The notes under the pieces: model-generated
The model's database searches: none
Told to the model about the DNA's origin: nothing
The model's input: the letters and a program-made list of their open reading frames with translations, nothing else
Source of the DNA: Oscillospiraceae bacterium
Lineage (GTDB): Bacteria; Bacillota; Clostridia; Oscillospirales; Ruminococcaceae
Assembly (NCBI GenBank): GCA_017828935.1
Contig: JAGAUG010000009.1
Span: forward strand, 1 to 8,273
Reading direction: 5' to 3'
Length of the DNA: 8,273 bases
Program-made: the position numbers and the translations under genes
Shown: one piece after another, positions 6,592 through 8,273 of the stretch
Position numbering within the stretch: position 1 is the first letter of the stretch
Layout: each line of letters starts with the position of its first letter

Positions 6592-7824
6592 TTAAAAATT
6601 AATATTTGATTTTTTTTTGTTTTTTATTATTCGATAAATATTAACACTCAAAGACAATATTAAGCTTAATATTAAAAATATAGGAACAATCCATTTGTTA
6701 TCCAGATTATTAATACTCATTATTTTAGTCCATTCAGAATCTATTAATTTATTTATCTCCAACGGCATATGTAAAAAGCTTTCTGTGTTTTCTAAAATAT
6801 TTTTATTTGGATAGGCTATTTTATTGTTTTTTATGTCGTCTTCAAGAAGCTCAAAAGCTTTTTTATTAGGAGTTGAGTAACCGACATATTTCGCGTTTGA
6901 GAGCGCAATTTTAGGTTCTAATAAAAAATTAATATAAAGATGTGCTTGATCAATATTTTGAGAATCTTTTGGGATACAAATCGCGTCAACAAATCTATTA
7001 GTTCCTTCTTTTGGATAAGCAAACGCTAAATTTTTATTTTCTTTTATCATCGTTATTGCGTCTCCTGAGTAATAAGGCGCAATATACGCTTCTTCGTTTT
7101 CCATCTTGTTAAATATTTCGTCCATTACATAAGCTTGAACAAGCTCTTTTTGTTTAGTTATTTCTTCCGAAGCTTCTAATAACTCTTTTTTATTTGTTGT
7201 ATTAATCGAATAATTTAATTTTTTAAGAGCAACACCAAAACAATCTCTCGCATTCGAAAACATAAGTATTTTATTTTTATATTTTTCGTTCCAAAGTTCG
7301 GCCCAACTATCGACGTTATCTATTATTTTTTTATTATAAATAATCCCTACCGCTCCCCAAAGATATGGTACAGAATATTGATTATTTATATCATAGTCTA
7401 GATTTTTAAAACTAGAATAAATATTTTTATAATTAGGAATTTTATTAAGATCGATTTTAGCGAGCATCTTTTCGTTGATCATTCTTGAGATCATATAATC
7501 AGACGGAATAATTATATCATATCTTGCTGATCTGTTTCGAAGCTTCGCATAAAGCTCTTCGTTTGAAGCAAAAGTCGAATAATTAATTTTAATTCCAGTT
7601 AATTTCTCAAACTCTTTGTTTACACAAATACTAGAGTTAGATCCGTCACTTAAATATTCGCCCCAATTATATATATTAAGAGACTTATTTTGTCCAAAAT
7701 ACTGTTTGTAATATTTGTTTTTGTTTATACTCTTATTTATAGAAAAAATATTTGTATTAAAAAATATTAAAAACACAAAAAATAATATTATAATATTATT
7801 ATTAAATTTTATTTTTATTTTCAA
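6592..7824 (-). CDS. potD: PotD-type spermidine/putrescine-binding protein with a C-terminal membrane anchor
   Basis: Extracytoplasmic substrate-binding protein of a polyamine ABC importer, 410 residues. It follows the PotD pattern throughout: IYNWGEYLSDG (51-61, with the Trp, Glu and Tyr that contact polyamine in E. coli PotD), YDIIIPSDYMI (102-112), SVPYLWGAVGIIYN (151-164), NARDCFGVALKKLNYSINT (191-209), FVDAICIPK (278-286), AKYVGYSTPN (311-320) and a closing SEWTKI (363-368). Some pocket positions differ: Asn191 and Asp194 replace an Asp and a Glu, and Phe278 replaces a Trp. The N-terminus has a signal-like hydrophobic segment (11-22) but no lipobox cysteine, and a second membrane helix (378-398) precedes a basic tail, so the domain may be anchored by helices instead of lipid. 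TTG at 7824 is preferred because AGGTG (7834-7838) lies 9 nt upstream; a TTG at 7842 adds six residues but lacks a site. It overlaps the upstream gene by 23 bp. No potABC genes are in the window. Confidence 0.92.
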   Translation of the reverse strand: MKIKIKFNNNIIILFFVFLIFFNTNIFSINKSINKNKYYKQYFGQNKSLNIYNWGEYLSDGSNSSICVNKEFEKLTGIKINYSTFASNEELYAKLRNRSARYDIIIPSDYMISRMINEKMLAKIDLNKIPNYKNIYSSFKNLDYDINNQYSVPYLWGAVGIIYNKKIIDNVDSWAELWNEKYKNKILMFSNARDCFGVALKKLNYSINTTNKKELLEASEEITKQKELVQAYVMDEIFNKMENEEAYIAPYYSGDAITMIKENKNLAFAYPKEGTNRFVDAICIPKDSQNIDQAHLYINFLLEPKIALSNAKYVGYSTPNKKAFELLEDDIKNNKIAYPNKNILENTESFLHMPLEINKLIDSEWTKIMSINNLDNKWIVPIFLILSLILSLSVNIYRIIKNKKKSNINF

Positions 7825-8273
7825 ATTGATTTTCACCTGCAAGTTTGTAATATAAAAAATCTTTTAATTCTTTAGATATAACATTTTTATTTATTATTAT
7901 ATAATTATTACTCGTTGTTAAAATTATCAAATTATCGTCTTCTTGTTTTTTTGTTATATCAAAAAAATTTATTTTAACTTGTTTATTATTTATTGTTTCG
8001 ATAAGATAGTTTTCAAAAAATTTTAAATTTATATCTTGATTATAAAATCTTGTTGACTTATAAGCTTTTTTAGAATTTTTTTCTAAAACCTTAGGAAATA
8101 TTTTTTTATAAAATAAAACGCTATAAAAGCTCATTATAAATATAAGCGATATTAAAAAATCAAGAAAACAATTTTTATATTGTTTAGCAACAAAAATATA
8201 TATTGCAAAAAAAACAGCTATTATAATTAAAAAAAAGCTTGTAATATAGGCTTTTTTTGTTTGTTTGTTTAAA
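7802..8273 (-). CDS. YcxB-like membrane protein, 3' part (start beyond the right edge)
   Basis: The frame is open from the right edge of the window to TAA at 7804-7802, giving 156 residues. An internal ATG at 8134 falls inside the second membrane helix and is unlikely to be the true start. Two adjacent hydrophobic helices (about residues 10-29 and 36-55 of the visible part) are joined by the short basic loop KQYKN and followed by a soluble domain of about 100 residues. That domain has STRFYNQDINLKF, a strand-rich middle, then NNYIIINKNVISKELKDFLYYKL. Two helices followed by this 'FY-x-D ... iI-x-K ... ELKDFL' pattern is the layout of the YcxB-like family, whose function is unknown. The family usually has a short N-terminal segment before the helices, so roughly 40 residues are probably missing. 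The 3' end overlaps potD by 23 bp. The family call rests on pattern and topology only. Confidence 0.6.
   Translation of the reverse strand, partial: LNKQTKKAYITSFFLIIIAVFFAIYIFVAKQYKNCFLDFLISLIFIMSFYSVLFYKKIFPKVLEKNSKKAYKSTRFYNQDINLKFFENYLIETINNKQVKINFFDITKKQEDDNLIILTTSNNYIIINKNVISKELKDFLYYKLAGENQFENKNKI
7834..7838 (-). promoter_or_regulatory. Ribosome binding site that decides the potD start
   Basis: AGGTG on the minus strand, 9 nt before TTG at 7824-7822. It lies inside the 3' end of the YcxB-like gene, so potD translation may be coupled to translation of that gene. Confidence 0.5.

Noticed and set aside
7825..7842. TTG at 7842 as the potD start
   Set aside because: No ribosome binding site precedes it, whereas AGGTG is well placed for the TTG at 7824; the extra six residues add nothing to the signal segment.

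Overview
The window is strongly AT-rich DNA. It has dense genes, standard stop codons, Trp encoded by TGG, and AGGAGG-type ribosome binding sites that often precede TTG starts. This style, with a manganese-type phosphoglycerate mutase and a Streptococcus/Clostridium-like PotD, points to a low-GC Bacillota (Firmicutes) bacterium, probably an uncultured anaerobe. That placement is inference; no rRNA or other marker is present.

Layout. (1) Positions 1-867, plus strand: the 3' end of a large phage tail-fibre-like gene whose start lies upstream of the window. It is made of histidine-rich modules, part of them a nearly identical 195-bp tandem repeat, followed by a compact C-terminal tip domain. (2) Positions 868-1056: a 189-bp convergent intergenic region with a perfect 17-bp-stem hairpin terminator and a partly decayed second copy of it. 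(3) Positions 1057-8273, minus strand: seven tightly packed genes that look like one transcription unit. In transcription order they are a YcxB-like membrane protein (5' end outside the window), a PotD-type polyamine-binding protein with a C-terminal membrane anchor, a small unknown lipoprotein, a degenerate MNT-type nucleotidyltransferase-like protein, its overlapping HEPN partner, the glycolytic enzyme GpmI, and a P-type cation ATPase. Gaps are 27-49 bp or the genes overlap, and I see no convincing internal terminator. The promoter must lie beyond position 8273.

How the genes relate. The minus-strand genes do not form one recognised pathway: polyamine uptake, glycolysis and ion transport are mixed with a minimal-NTase/HEPN pair. 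The tail-fibre-like gene converges on this unit and may mark the edge of a prophage, tailocin or similar element lying to the left. The items most worth following up are the recently duplicated fibre repeat with its invariant H-x6-H motif, the NTase partner that has lost its catalytic signature while keeping its HEPN partner, the ATPase with altered ion-site residues, and the membrane-anchored PotD.
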